DNA from: a bacterium
Lineage (GTDB): Bacteria > 4484-113 > JAFGCY01
Length of the DNA stretch: 48,713 nucleotides
Direction: 5' to 3'
Assembly: GCA_020849855.1 (NCBI GenBank)
Contig: JADZFO010000028.1
Coordinates: 1-48,713, forward strand
Below the pieces are notes generated by a model. That model ran no database searches, was not told where the DNA came from, and was given only the letters and a program-made list of their open reading frames with translations. How positions within the stretch are numbered: the first letter of the stretch is position 1; each line of letters opens with the position of its first letter. This document shows positions 15,698-22,895 of the stretch, piece by piece. The position numbers and the translations under genes are program-made.

Positions 15698-17476
15698 CTA
15701 GCCCTGGCCGCCGCCAACGTTACCGGAATCGTCAAAGGCCTGATTGATGATCAGGTTGACTTCCTTCACCGCGCCGGGGCCAACGCTGAAACGGCGCTCC
15801 GTGGGCTCAAAGAGGGCCAGCTGGCCGCTGTCGATCGATTCCGCAAAGGTGTGGATGATCACTTCACCGGCCGGGACGACCATCATGTAACGGTGATCGG
15901 GGTTAACCAGTTCGCTGCGGATGAAGGGGTCTTCAAGCGGCGCACGGTAAAGAGTGTTGCCGTCAACATCTTCAAAGGTCGCGTCCACATCCGGGTCAGG
16001 GAAGGAACCGCCGAAGAAGAGCTGGGGCACCTCAATGCCGAAGTACAGGTCGATGTCCACCTCGATGATGTCATCGACGCCGCCGTTGCCGCCAGTGGAG
16101 TTCTGGTTTTGGATCGTCACGGTCGGGTTGAAGTTGGTCACCGAACCGTAGATCAGGGCGCAGGGCAGGCGGCTGATGTCACGCAGGAAGGGCGCACCGG
16201 TGCTGGCGCCATAGGGGTACATGGTCATCAGCTGGTCGAACTCCTGCGAATCATCCGGCTCGCGCAGGTTGGTCGGCGGGAGCGGGCGGGAGTAATCGAT
16301 GCCGCGGATGAACTTGTTGACCAGGCCGTTGCCACGGAAGATCAGGGTCACCTGATCGTTGATGGTGAAGCCGAGGTCGGTGTAGTTCGCGGTGGATGTG
16401 ATCACCGAGGCCCGGTTGTCGGTCAGGCCGTGGTTGGTGAACAGCATCTTGTGGTTCATCGTGTTGTAGTTAGCAAACTGACCGCCGGAAGCCGGGTTGC
16501 CGGAGTCAATCAGCCCGTTGATGTACAGAGGGCCACCGGTCGGCGTCGTCAGATAATCAACGAAGGCGAGGTAAACCTGGTTCTCCTCGTCGTCACCCAG
16601 GAAGGCGACATCGTTGAACAGGCCGGCCATGGTGTTGTCCGCGCTGCTGCCAAGCCAGCTGAGCATGAAGTTTGCCAGGGCGAAGTCCTTGTACTGCTGG
16701 GCGGCGAAGATCACATTGTTGGAACTCTGGATCTCGTTCTGGATCAGCTCGCGGGTGCGGTCCGTGGGGCCGAAGTAGACCTCCAGGGTGCCGCGGCCGC
16801 CGCCGACCAGGAAGCTGTGCTGGGTGTCATCACGCTTGTGGACGCCGAAGTTGCCCTCGACGAACATCTGGTTGAACTGATTGGTGAAGGCCGCGGCCAC
16901 ACCGGTGTTCAGGATGTTGATGACGTCACCAAAGGTGCTTTCGGCACCCGAGCTTTCCCAGTTGTAGGAACCGGTCACCACACGGGCCTGGTCAATGACC
17001 AGGAAGCGGCTCTGCATCAGGCGCGGCTCGCCTTCCTCATCCGTGCGGATCTCCAGGTTGCCACCGTTAAGGGTCGTGTCCTCAAGCTGATTGTAGAAAG
17101 CCTTGTAGACCGGGTCGTCATAGAAGGCCTTCTCAGTCACGATACGGACGTTGACACCGCTGCGGGCTTCGTTCAGCAGCGCCTCGACGATCGCCTGACG
17201 ATCAATCCGGGTCACGGCGACATCCAGTGTGGACGTTGCCGAGGCAATCAGATTGAAGATCGGATCCGAGTCGAGGTTCTCTGCGCTGAGCGAGCCAGTG
17301 CGGAACAGGTGGTCGACCGTCTGAACCTGAATCTCTGGAATCAGATCTTCAGGGTTAGTCGTTGACACCGGCGGCGTGGTGGAACCACCGTCCCCACCAC
17401 CGCAGGATACCAACGCCAAAAGTGAACCCGCGCACAACGCAAGCGCAGTGCGCGCCAGGATTCCATAGGTTTGCAC
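15698..17476 (-). CDS. Phospholipase-D-fold lipoprotein with degenerate catalytic motifs
   Basis: 592 residues with a lipoprotein signal (lipobox LVSC, C25). Two PLD-like half-sites are recognisable: QSRFLVID...VVTGSYNWESSG (155-177) and NHKMLFTN...VITSTANYTD (341-367). Active PLD enzymes need H-x-K in each half. Here the histidine position holds Q155 (with R157 for Lys) and N341, so a normal phosphodiesterase mechanism looks impossible. The C-terminal 200 residues form a beta-rich domain. GTG start behind GGAGGAACAAG, with a strong TTGACA promoter upstream. It is the first gene of the operon with the NHL lipoprotein. Binding rather than catalysis is the likelier role (inference). Confidence 0.8.
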   Translation of the reverse strand: MQTYGILARTALALCAGSLLALVSCGGGDGGSTTPPVSTTNPEDLIPEIQVQTVDHLFRTGSLSAENLDSDPIFNLIASATSTLDVAVTRIDRQAIVEALLNEARSGVNVRIVTEKAFYDDPVYKAFYNQLEDTTLNGGNLEIRTDEEGEPRLMQSRFLVIDQARVVTGSYNWESSGAESTFGDVINILNTGVAAAFTNQFNQMFVEGNFGVHKRDDTQHSFLVGGGRGTLEVYFGPTDRTRELIQNEIQSSNNVIFAAQQYKDFALANFMLSWLGSSADNTMAGLFNDVAFLGDDEENQVYLAFVDYLTTPTGGPLYINGLIDSGNPASGGQFANYNTMNHKMLFTNHGLTDNRASVITSTANYTDLGFTINDQVTLIFRGNGLVNKFIRGIDYSRPLPPTNLREPDDSQEFDQLMTMYPYGASTGAPFLRDISRLPCALIYGSVTNFNPTVTIQNQNSTGGNGGVDDIIEVDIDLYFGIEVPQLFFGGSFPDPDVDATFEDVDGNTLYRAPLEDPFIRSELVNPDHRYMMVVPAGEVIIHTFAESIDSGQLALFEPTERRFSVGPGAVKEVNLIINQAFDDSGNVGGGQG

Positions 17477-17508
17477 CTTGTTCCTCCGGCTTGTGTGAAT
17501 AACTACCT

Positions 17509-17538
17509 ATTATCCGACGGAGAGCGATTTACTGTCAA
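17509..17538 (-). promoter_or_regulatory. Strong promoter of the PLD-like/NHL lipoprotein operon
   Basis: On the minus strand TTGACA (17538-17533), an 18-bp spacer and GATAAT (17514-17509). The leader of about 26 nt contains GGAGGAA before the GTG. This is the best -35 in the window. The rest of the 229-bp gap to the next gene shows no other clear element. Confidence 0.65.
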
Positions 17539-17705
17539 GTTTGCCAGTTAGCCCGTTCGCTCCCCTGCTACCCACGCTTGATTGCCCACTTTATCTTACC
17601 CATCGGAGCGCTGGCTGCAGCACCCCGCGCAGGCACTTATCCCAAAATGAATGAGCCCGCATCAGCCCTGGCGGCAACGGCTGTTGTGCAGACTTTTGCC
17701 CCTTT

Positions 17706-18593
17706 TTACTGGGCTGCGCCTGAGCGCAGATAACGGCAGTATTCCTCCAGACCCTGGCGCGCCGGAAAATTGGCCACAAGCCGGCTGACCCGCTCAATTT
17801 CGCTGCCCAGCACACTGTGGCGGGGCCGTGGAGTGGGGTCGCCGTAGTCTTCGCTGCTGACCGCCTGGATCAGATTCTGGTTAAAGCCGGCGACTTCGGC
17901 CAGCTCGCGGGCCCAGCCATACCAGCTGTTGGCCCCGGCGGAGCTCAGATGGACCAGCCGCGGCAGGCCCTCTTCCGACCCCTGCAGGCTAAACAGCATC
18001 TGCGCCAGATGCGGCGCATAGCTGACGGCGGTCCACTGGTCCTGCACCACCGCCAGGCTGCGGCCGGCCTGCATGCCCTCATAGATTGCGCGGAAAAAGC
18101 AGCGCTCGGTCTGGCCATCCCGGCGCGGCCCGAACACCCCACTGATCCTGACCACATGACCGCGGCCATACTCCAGCACCAGCGGCTCAATTATTGCTTT
18201 GGACGCACCATAGACATTAATAGGCGCTGTCGCCTCGCTCTCCAGGCGCAGGCCGGGCCGTCTCCCGGAAAAGACGTAGTCCGTGGAAAAGAAGACCAGC
18301 GCGGCATCCACAGCCTCCGCCGCCTGCAGCACGTTCACAGTTCCGTTGGAGTTCACTTCCGTGGTCTGCGCGCTGTGGCTCTCACACCAGCCGACCCGGG
18401 TTATCGCCGCCGTATGCAGGATCAGCTCCGGCTGCCAGGCTCTGGCCAGTTCCAACACCGCCAGGGCATCACAGACATCCAGCTGCGCGTGCGACATTGC
18501 GCGGACCTCATGGCCCTGCTGCCGGGCCTCAAGTTCCAGCGCCGAGCCAAGCTGGCCCGTGCCGGTAATCAGAATGCGCTGCGCCGCCACCAC
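17706..18593 (-). CDS. RmlD-like NAD(P)-dependent sugar reductase (dTDP-4-dehydrorhamnose reductase family)
   Basis: About 295 residues. It has an N-terminal Rossmann motif ITGTGQLGSALE, then LDVCD, ILHTAAIT, FFSTDYVFSG and the catalytic Tyr-x3-Lys in VYGASKA. All are typical of RmlD/RfbD-type short-chain dehydrogenases that reduce nucleotide-sugar 4-keto groups. No other rhamnose genes are adjacent, so the substrate is uncertain. Two consecutive GTG codons open the frame. TAGAAT at 18597-18602 is 6 bp before the second one (18590), favouring that as a leaderless start. It diverges from znuA with about 62 bp between. Confidence 0.82.
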   Translation of the reverse strand: MVAAQRILITGTGQLGSALELEARQQGHEVRAMSHAQLDVCDALAVLELARAWQPELILHTAAITRVGWCESHSAQTTEVNSNGTVNVLQAAEAVDAALVFFSTDYVFSGRRPGLRLESEATAPINVYGASKAIIEPLVLEYGRGHVVRISGVFGPRRDGQTERCFFRAIYEGMQAGRSLAVVQDQWTAVSYAPHLAQMLFSLQGSEEGLPRLVHLSSAGANSWYGWARELAEVAGFNQNLIQAVSSEDYGDPTPRPRHSVLGSEIERVSRLVANFPARQGLEEYCRYLRSGAAQ

Positions 18594-18596
18594 TGG

Positions 18597-18602
18597 ATTC
18601 TA
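18597..18602 (-). promoter_or_regulatory. Candidate -10 (TAGAAT) for the RmlD-like gene
   Basis: It ends 6 bp before the GTG at 18590 on the minus strand, the same gap as at znuA on the other strand. The znu dyad at 18631-18650 lies about 30 bp upstream of it. Confidence 0.4.
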
Positions 18603-18620
18603 GTATGACCCGCCAGAGGC

Positions 18621-18650
18621 TTGTACTGCAAATGAGAAGGCGTTATCATT
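18621..18650 (+). promoter_or_regulatory. znu promoter with overlapping palindromic operator (candidate Zur box)
   Basis: TTGTAC (18621-18626), a 17-bp spacer and TATCAT (18644-18649) form a well-spaced promoter whose start point would fall on the znuA ATG. Overlapping the spacer and -10 is a dyad AATGAGAA-GGCG-TTATCATT (18631-18650) with one mismatch between the 8-bp arms. Fur-family Zur sites are A+T-rich dyads of about this size, and location over the -10 of znuA is classical for zinc repression. The Zur assignment is inference. Confidence 0.6.
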
Positions 18651-18655
18651 AATGT

Positions 18656-19585
18656 ATGCACAAGCGTGGATTCCAACATGCAACTTCAAGCAGCATATGG
18701 CAGTTCCGCCGGCTCCTGGCCGCTGTCAGCCTTATTGGCGCCAGCCTCTGTCTCAGCGCCTGCCCGGCGGGAGAGTCCGGGGACACGGCCGCCGGCAAGG
18801 GAAAGGGCAGCGCCGCCGGGCAGAGTGGCGCCGGTGCTGAAGCACCGCACTATGTTGTCACGGTCAAGCCCCTGGAGCTGATCCTGGGCCGCCTCTGCGA
18901 GGGCCGGGCGACGGTCAGCACTCTGCTGGAAGCCGGCGCCAACAGTCACACCTTTGACCCCGCTCCGTCTGACGTGCAGGCCATCGCCGAGGCCGGCGCA
19001 TTCATCTGGGTCGGCGAGGCCTATGACGGCTGGGCGGCTGATTTTGAGAACGCGAACAGCATTTCACTGCTGGGCCTGCTGCCGGCCGACATGCTGTCCC
19101 CCCTGCCTGAGCATGGCGAGTGGCTGCCCCACGATGATCATTCCGGTCCCGGACATGCGGAGCACTCTGAGCCCTCCGAGGATGCACACGCTGAAACGCA
19201 TGAGCACGCCGAGGGTGATCACGGGCATGAACATGCCGAGGGTGATCACGGGCATGAGCACGCCGAGGGCGATCACGGGCATGAACATGCCGAAGCCGGG
19301 CATGGCCACGCTCATGCTGAAGCCGGCCACGCTCACGATCATGGAGAGCTACCTGATCCGCATTTCTACACCGACCCGCTGCTGGTCAAGGCTCTGCTGG
19401 AGCCGCTGAGCCAGCGCCTGGCGCAGATCGATCCCGGCGGCGCCGCCCTGTACCAGCAGAATGCCGCGGCCTTCGCGCAGCAGCTGGATACGCTGGACGC
19501 CGCGCTGCGCGAGCGCATGGCGCCCTGCGCCGGGGCGCCGGTCCTGATGTTCCACCCTTCCTTTGTCTACGTCCTCAAGCGCTAG
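18656..19585 (+). CDS. znuA: Zinc ABC transporter substrate-binding lipoprotein ZnuA, truncated by an in-frame amber codon
   Basis: A zinc-binding cluster A-I type protein. It has a lipoprotein signal (lipobox LSAC, C36), the domain with GANSHTFDP carrying a metal-ligand His, a His-rich mobile loop with EHAEGDHGH repeats (about residues 155-235), and HPSFVY. The frame stops at TAG (19583-19585), where family members have the Tyr of an R-Y-G-L segment. The codon would be TAC with one base changed. The same frame continues without stops to 19897 and encodes the missing C-terminal lobe. As written, the product lacks the last metal ligand and probably cannot work. The start sits 6 bp after the -10, so the mRNA is probably leaderless. 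Confidence 0.88.
   Translation: MHKRGFQHATSSSIWQFRRLLAAVSLIGASLCLSACPAGESGDTAAGKGKGSAAGQSGAGAEAPHYVVTVKPLELILGRLCEGRATVSTLLEAGANSHTFDPAPSDVQAIAEAGAFIWVGEAYDGWAADFENANSISLLGLLPADMLSPLPEHGEWLPHDDHSGPGHAEHSEPSEDAHAETHEHAEGDHGHEHAEGDHGHEHAEGDHGHEHAEAGHGHAHAEAGHAHDHGELPDPHFYTDPLLVKALLEPLSQRLAQIDPGGAALYQQNAAAFAQQLDTLDAALRERMAPCAGAPVLMFHPSFVYVLKR
19202..19282 (+). repeat. Three 27-bp tandem repeats encoding the His-rich loop
   Basis: Units at 19202, 19229 and 19256 each encode nine residues, EHAEGDHGH, with few base differences. A fourth unit is diverged. The repeat number may vary between strains by slippage. Confidence 0.85.
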
Positions 19586-19897
19586 GGCCTGCAGTATGCC
19601 GGCTCCATCGAGCCCTTCCCGGGCAAGGAGCCCACGCCCCGCGACCTGCAGAAGCTGGCGGAGCAGCTTAAGGCGAGCGGCGCCAGGGCTGTGTTCAGCG
19701 AGACTCTTCTCCCGGCAGCGCCGGCGGAGGCCCTGGCCGAGGCCATCTCCGTGCCAGTGGTAGAGCTGGACCCGGCCTGCGGCAACTCCGGGCGGGACTA
19801 TCGCGACTATGAGGACTGGCTGAACTACAACGCCGGCCTGATCCTGGACGCGCTGACTCCGGCTTCTTCCGCCGCGCCGGCCGCTGCATCGCATTGA
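19586..19897 (+). pseudogene. znuA: C-terminal remainder of znuA beyond the amber codon
   Basis: In frame with znuA and stop-free for 103 codons. It reads GLQYAGSIEPFPGKEPTP..., the standard ZnuA C-lobe opening (YGL...s..pf.g.EPs), and later ELDPACG...DYEDWLNYN, where the conserved Asp is normally a zinc ligand. Codon use matches the upstream part. It has no start of its own at its beginning. The intact state suggests a very recent mutation, a sequencing error, or readthrough. Confidence 0.8.
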
Positions 19898-19916
19898 TAA
19901 CGTAAACTCATTAGCA

Positions 19917-20735
19917 GTGGAAGCCAATAACCCCGCCTCCTTAGCGCCGGCCCTGCGCGCCAGCGGCCTGAGCCTGCGGCTCGGCACGCAGCTTGTGCTT
20001 GAGGATCTTGCGCTGGAAGTGCCGCGCGGCAGCTTCTGCGCAGTGCTGGGCCCCAACGGCGGAGGCAAGAGCTCCCTGCTCAAGCTGATCCTCGGCCTGC
20101 ACCAGCAGGACAGTGGCAGTCTGGAAGTCTTCGGCGAGCCGGCTCCCGCGCGGCATGTGCGCATCGGCTATGTACCGCAGGCCAAGACCCTTGACCGCAG
20201 CTTCCCGGCCCAGGCCCTGGAGCTGGTTGTCTCCGGCCTCAGCCGCTCCTGGCCCTGGCGTATCAGCCCGTCCCAGCGGCAGGCGGCGATGCAGGCCCTG
20301 CAGCAGGCCGGCGCACTTGAACTGTCCGAGCGGCAGATCAGCGTGCTCAGCGGCGGCGAACTGCAGCGGGTCTACCTGGCCCGGGCCCTCGCCCGCCAGC
20401 CCGAGCTGATCCTGCTGGATGAACCGGCGGCCGGCATTGATGCCGCTGGCGAGCACGACATGTACCACGTCCTGGAGTCCTGGCAGCACGCATCCGGGGC
20501 CACAGTGCTGATGGTCACGCACGACTGGGGCGCGGCTTTCCACCACGCCAGCCTGGCCCTGGTTCTCAGCCGCCGCCTGCTGGCCAGCGGCCCGCCCCAG
20601 CAGGTGCTCAGCGATGAGACCCTGCGCCTGGCCTTTGGCCACCATGGCCACAGCCACAGCATGAGCTGGCACGCGCCGCACAGCCACCCGCCGCACAACC
20701 CCGCCCCGCGGCCGCCGGAGGCGCCGCATGCCTGA
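19917..20735 (+). CDS. znuC: Zinc ABC transporter ATP-binding protein ZnuC
   Basis: 272 residues. Walker A GPNGGGKS (45-52), Q-loop region YVPQAK, ABC signature LSGGELQRVYLARAL and Walker B LILLDEPAAGID are all intact. The extra C-terminal tail is His-rich (FGHHGHSHSMSWHAPHSHPP), often seen in zinc transporter ATPases and a possible zinc sensor. The start is GTG, and TAAACT lies 8 bp before it, so an internal leaderless promoter is possible. Its end overlaps znuB by 8 bp. Confidence 0.92.
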   Translation: MEANNPASLAPALRASGLSLRLGTQLVLEDLALEVPRGSFCAVLGPNGGGKSSLLKLILGLHQQDSGSLEVFGEPAPARHVRIGYVPQAKTLDRSFPAQALELVVSGLSRSWPWRISPSQRQAAMQALQQAGALELSERQISVLSGGELQRVYLARALARQPELILLDEPAAGIDAAGEHDMYHVLESWQHASGATVLMVTHDWGAAFHHASLALVLSRRLLASGPPQQVLSDETLRLAFGHHGHSHSMSWHAPHSHPPHNPAPRPPEAPHA

Positions 20736-21558
20736 GCTCCTGGACGCCCTCAGCCTGCCTTTCTTCCAGCGCGCGCTGCTGGCGGGCAGCATGCTTGGCG
20801 CGGCCCTGAGCTATTTTGGTGTTTTCATCGTCCAGCGCGGGATGGCCTTCATGGGCGACGGTCTGGCGCATGCCGCCTTTGGCGGTGTGGCTCTCGGACT
20901 GCTGCTGGGCTGGGAGCCGCTTTATATCGCCCTGCCCTTTACTCTGCTCGCGGCACTTGGCATAAGCTGGCTGCGCGAGCGCAGCCGCCTGGGCAACGAC
21001 ACCACCATCGGCATCATCTTCGCCCTCGCGGTGGCTCTTGGCATCGTCTTTCTCAGCCAGAAGTCCGGCTACAGCGTGGATGCCATGACCTATCTCTTCG
21101 GCTCCATCCTGGCAGTGAGCCGCACGGATATCTGGGCCAGCGCAGCCGTGCTGCTGCTGGCGCTGCTCAGCCTGCCGCTCTGGGGCCGCCTGGCCTATGC
21201 CAGCTTCGACCGCGAAAGCGCGCAGGCGGACGGACTGCCCCTGCGCCTGCATGACGGCCTGCTGCTTGCTCTGCTGGCGCTCAGCATCGTTGTCGCGGTG
21301 AAGATCATCGGCGTGATCCTGCTCAGCGCCTTCCTGGTCATCCCCGCCGCTTCAGCGCGGCTGCTGGCCGGCCGCTTCTCGGCCATGTCCTTGTCTGCGG
21401 TGCTGCTGGGCGCCGCCTGCTGCATCGCCGGCCTGCTGCTCAGCTATCTGCTCGACCTGCCCAGCGGGGCCGCCATCATCCTCACCCAGGTGGCGGTTTT
21501 CGCGCTTTGCCTGATCCTGCAGGGCCGAAACACAAGCACGCTGGCCAGGCCTGGTTAA
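20728..21558 (+). CDS. znuB: Zinc ABC transporter permease ZnuB
   Basis: 276 residues, about eight transmembrane helices, ABC-3 family. Family marks include FMGDGLAHAAFGGVALG near the N-terminus and VKIIGVILLSAFLVIPAASARLLA (the EAA-like coupling region just before the last helices). It moves Zn through the inner membrane with ZnuC. Translation is coupled to znuC by the 8-bp overlap. Its end overlaps the convergent lipoprotein gene by 4 bp. Confidence 0.92.
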   Translation: MPELLDALSLPFFQRALLAGSMLGAALSYFGVFIVQRGMAFMGDGLAHAAFGGVALGLLLGWEPLYIALPFTLLAALGISWLRERSRLGNDTTIGIIFALAVALGIVFLSQKSGYSVDAMTYLFGSILAVSRTDIWASAAVLLLALLSLPLWGRLAYASFDRESAQADGLPLRLHDGLLLALLALSIVVAVKIIGVILLSAFLVIPAASARLLAGRFSAMSLSAVLLGAACCIAGLLLSYLLDLPSGAAIILTQVAVFALCLILQGRNTSTLARPG

Positions 21559-22283
21559 AGGTCTTCGAGGCTTGAGCTGGACGGCAGTGGCAGGGCCACG
21601 TCCATATAGACCACCTGCAGCTCATAGCTCGCCGTCGGCAGGCCCGGGCTTTCAGGCTGCATGCGCAGCTCACCATTTAAATAGACAATGAACTTGCCGT
21701 CTTTGCCGCTGTACAGCCGCTGGCCCGAGGTGTAGCCCACGCTGGGCTGGCCCTTTTCATCCACCTTGGGTTCAACCGGGGTCTTCTCGCCGCGGACCAG
21801 CTTGAAGCCGCTGCGCGCCAGGCCGGCCTCAACCTCGCTGACAACCGCGTTCCAGCCGCTCTCGTTGCTGAAGGGCTGCATCCATTGCACAGCGCCGCCG
21901 GCCCACTCCTCTGCCGTCCTTTCACCGGGCAGAGCCGTTGACCCGGCCGGCGGCAGTACATCCGGCAGCGGCCAACCGCGCGGCATCGCGAAGCCGTCAG
22001 GGCTGACGATGATCTCTGTGCCGGCCTTGCCGCTGATGTAGTCGGCGGCGCTGGGCTCAGCGCTGCCTGGCGCATCGGCTGCGGCGCCATCACCGGCGGC
22101 ACCTGAAGAGCCACTGCCCGATCCACCGCCGGCCGCACCCGCATCGCCGTCTTTCTTCGCCGGGCAGCCAGCCAGCAGGGCTGTTGCGAGCGCGGCCAGC
22201 AACAGACCGCAGATGGCAGAAAAGCCCGCCTTTCGCTTTGTACGCATATTCATACAGTTGTCCCGTTCAATCCCTTTGTTCAT
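21555..22283 (-). CDS. Lipoprotein of unknown function (paralog A)
   Basis: 242 residues with a lipoprotein signal (LLAALATALLAGC), then a low-complexity Gly/Ala/Ser/Asp linker of about 45 residues and a compact alpha/beta domain. Its C-terminal part resembles that of the gene just upstream: both show GF[KR][LI]V, then DG..[LI]V.L..EL, and a GLP...Y..... ending with LP.S..L. The two are tandem paralogs. The ATG lies 2 bp after the stop of paralog B and follows GGAGCTGTAGGT, indicating an operon. The function is unknown. Confidence 0.75.
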   Translation of the reverse strand: MNKGIERDNCMNMRTKRKAGFSAICGLLLAALATALLAGCPAKKDGDAGAAGGGSGSGSSGAAGDGAAADAPGSAEPSAADYISGKAGTEIIVSPDGFAMPRGWPLPDVLPPAGSTALPGERTAEEWAGGAVQWMQPFSNESGWNAVVSEVEAGLARSGFKLVRGEKTPVEPKVDEKGQPSVGYTSGQRLYSGKDGKFIVYLNGELRMQPESPGLPTASYELQVVYMDVALPLPSSSSLEDL

Positions 22284-22285
22284 AC

Positions 22286-22828
22286 CTACAGCTCCGGCCA
22301 GTCTTCGCTGGGCACCAGCGGCTCGTGCCGCTTCTCCAGCATCAGAGTATAGAAACTCTGGGGCAGCCCGCTCTGTTCGCTCGACTGCGGCAAAAGCTCA
22401 TACATCAGGCTAACCAGGTACAGCCCGTCGCTGCTGGCATAGACAGCCCGCTTGCTCGCCGGCCCCGCGCCGATGGGCGTGGCCTCCGGTGGCAGCTCCA
22501 CAATACGGAAGCCCAGCGGCCGCAGCTTCTTCTCGGTGAAAGCCTGCACCTCTGCCCAGTCCTGCGGACATTCAAAGAAGGCCGCGTACTGGTCCACCAC
22601 CCGTCCGTCCGGCAGGCTGTTTTCCTGCTCCACACGGCCCTCGAAGACCGCCGCCTCGCGCGGCAGGCCCAGCGGCGCCAGCGGCCACTGTTGCGGCAGG
22701 CGCGGGTCCGGCTTTGCCTGGAGGCCGGAGGCCCCGCGGCCGGGACAGGCCGTGCCCAGCAGCAGCAGCGCCAGCAGGGCCAGCGCGGACCAGAGCTTGC
22801 TTGCGGAACTTCTGCTCAGGCGCTTAAT
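22286..22828 (-). CDS. Lipoprotein of unknown function (paralog B) with non-standard start codon
   Basis: From GTG at 22633 the frame gives only 115 residues and no signal peptide. Reading further upstream, the frame is open to a TAG at 22831-22829 and encodes a clear lipoprotein signal, [I]KRLSRSSASKLWSALALL then ALLLLGTAC. The signal has no ATG, GTG or TTG start. The candidates are ATT at 22828, which completes an ideal M-K-R signal, or CTG at 22819, which sits 6 bp after TAGATT as in other leaderless genes here. The mature domain is paralogous to the next gene. An ATG-to-ATT change or sequencing error is also possible. Confidence 0.65.
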   Translation of the reverse strand: MKRLSRSSASKLWSALALLALLLLGTACPGRGASGLQAKPDPRLPQQWPLAPLGLPREAAVFEGRVEQENSLPDGRVVDQYAAFFECPQDWAEVQAFTEKKLRPLGFRIVELPPEATPIGAGPASKRAVYASSDGLYLVSLMYELLPQSSEQSGLPQSFYTLMLEKRHEPLVPSEDWPEL

Positions 22829-22882
22829 CTAACACTAAGGCCGGGCTTCGGGAAGCCGCGCCACTTCGCAGGCTGACAGCGC

Positions 22883-22888
22883 TATGAT
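22883..22888 (+). promoter_or_regulatory. Candidate -10 (TATGAT) 7 bp before the phosphatase-superfamily gene
   Basis: TATGAT ends 7 bp before the ATG at 22896. This favours that start over the ATG at 22884, which lies inside the hexamer. Confidence 0.45.
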
Positions 22889-22895
22889 CTGCCCC

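Noticed and set aside
13862-17365. A very long plus-strand open frame (over 1,100 codons) antisense to the two lipoprotein genes
   Set aside because: It spans two genes and their gap. Its product has the Val/Ala/Gly/His/Arg-rich, domain-free composition typical of the antisense frame of G+C-rich genes, and it has no signal, motif or ribosome-binding site. The same applies to the long antisense frames at 2851-4413, 32024-34321 and 45386-47998.
17520-17705. A possible RNA gene in the gap between the lipoprotein operon and the RmlD-like gene
   Set aside because: No tRNA-like cloverleaf, T-loop sequence or strong conserved fold is visible, and only the promoter of the lipoprotein operon is supported.
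19583-19585. Reassignment of TAG to an amino acid in this organism
   Set aside because: TAG ends many undisturbed genes here, including clpP, copA, kptA and the lyase, directly before untranslated repeats, so amber is used as a normal stop.
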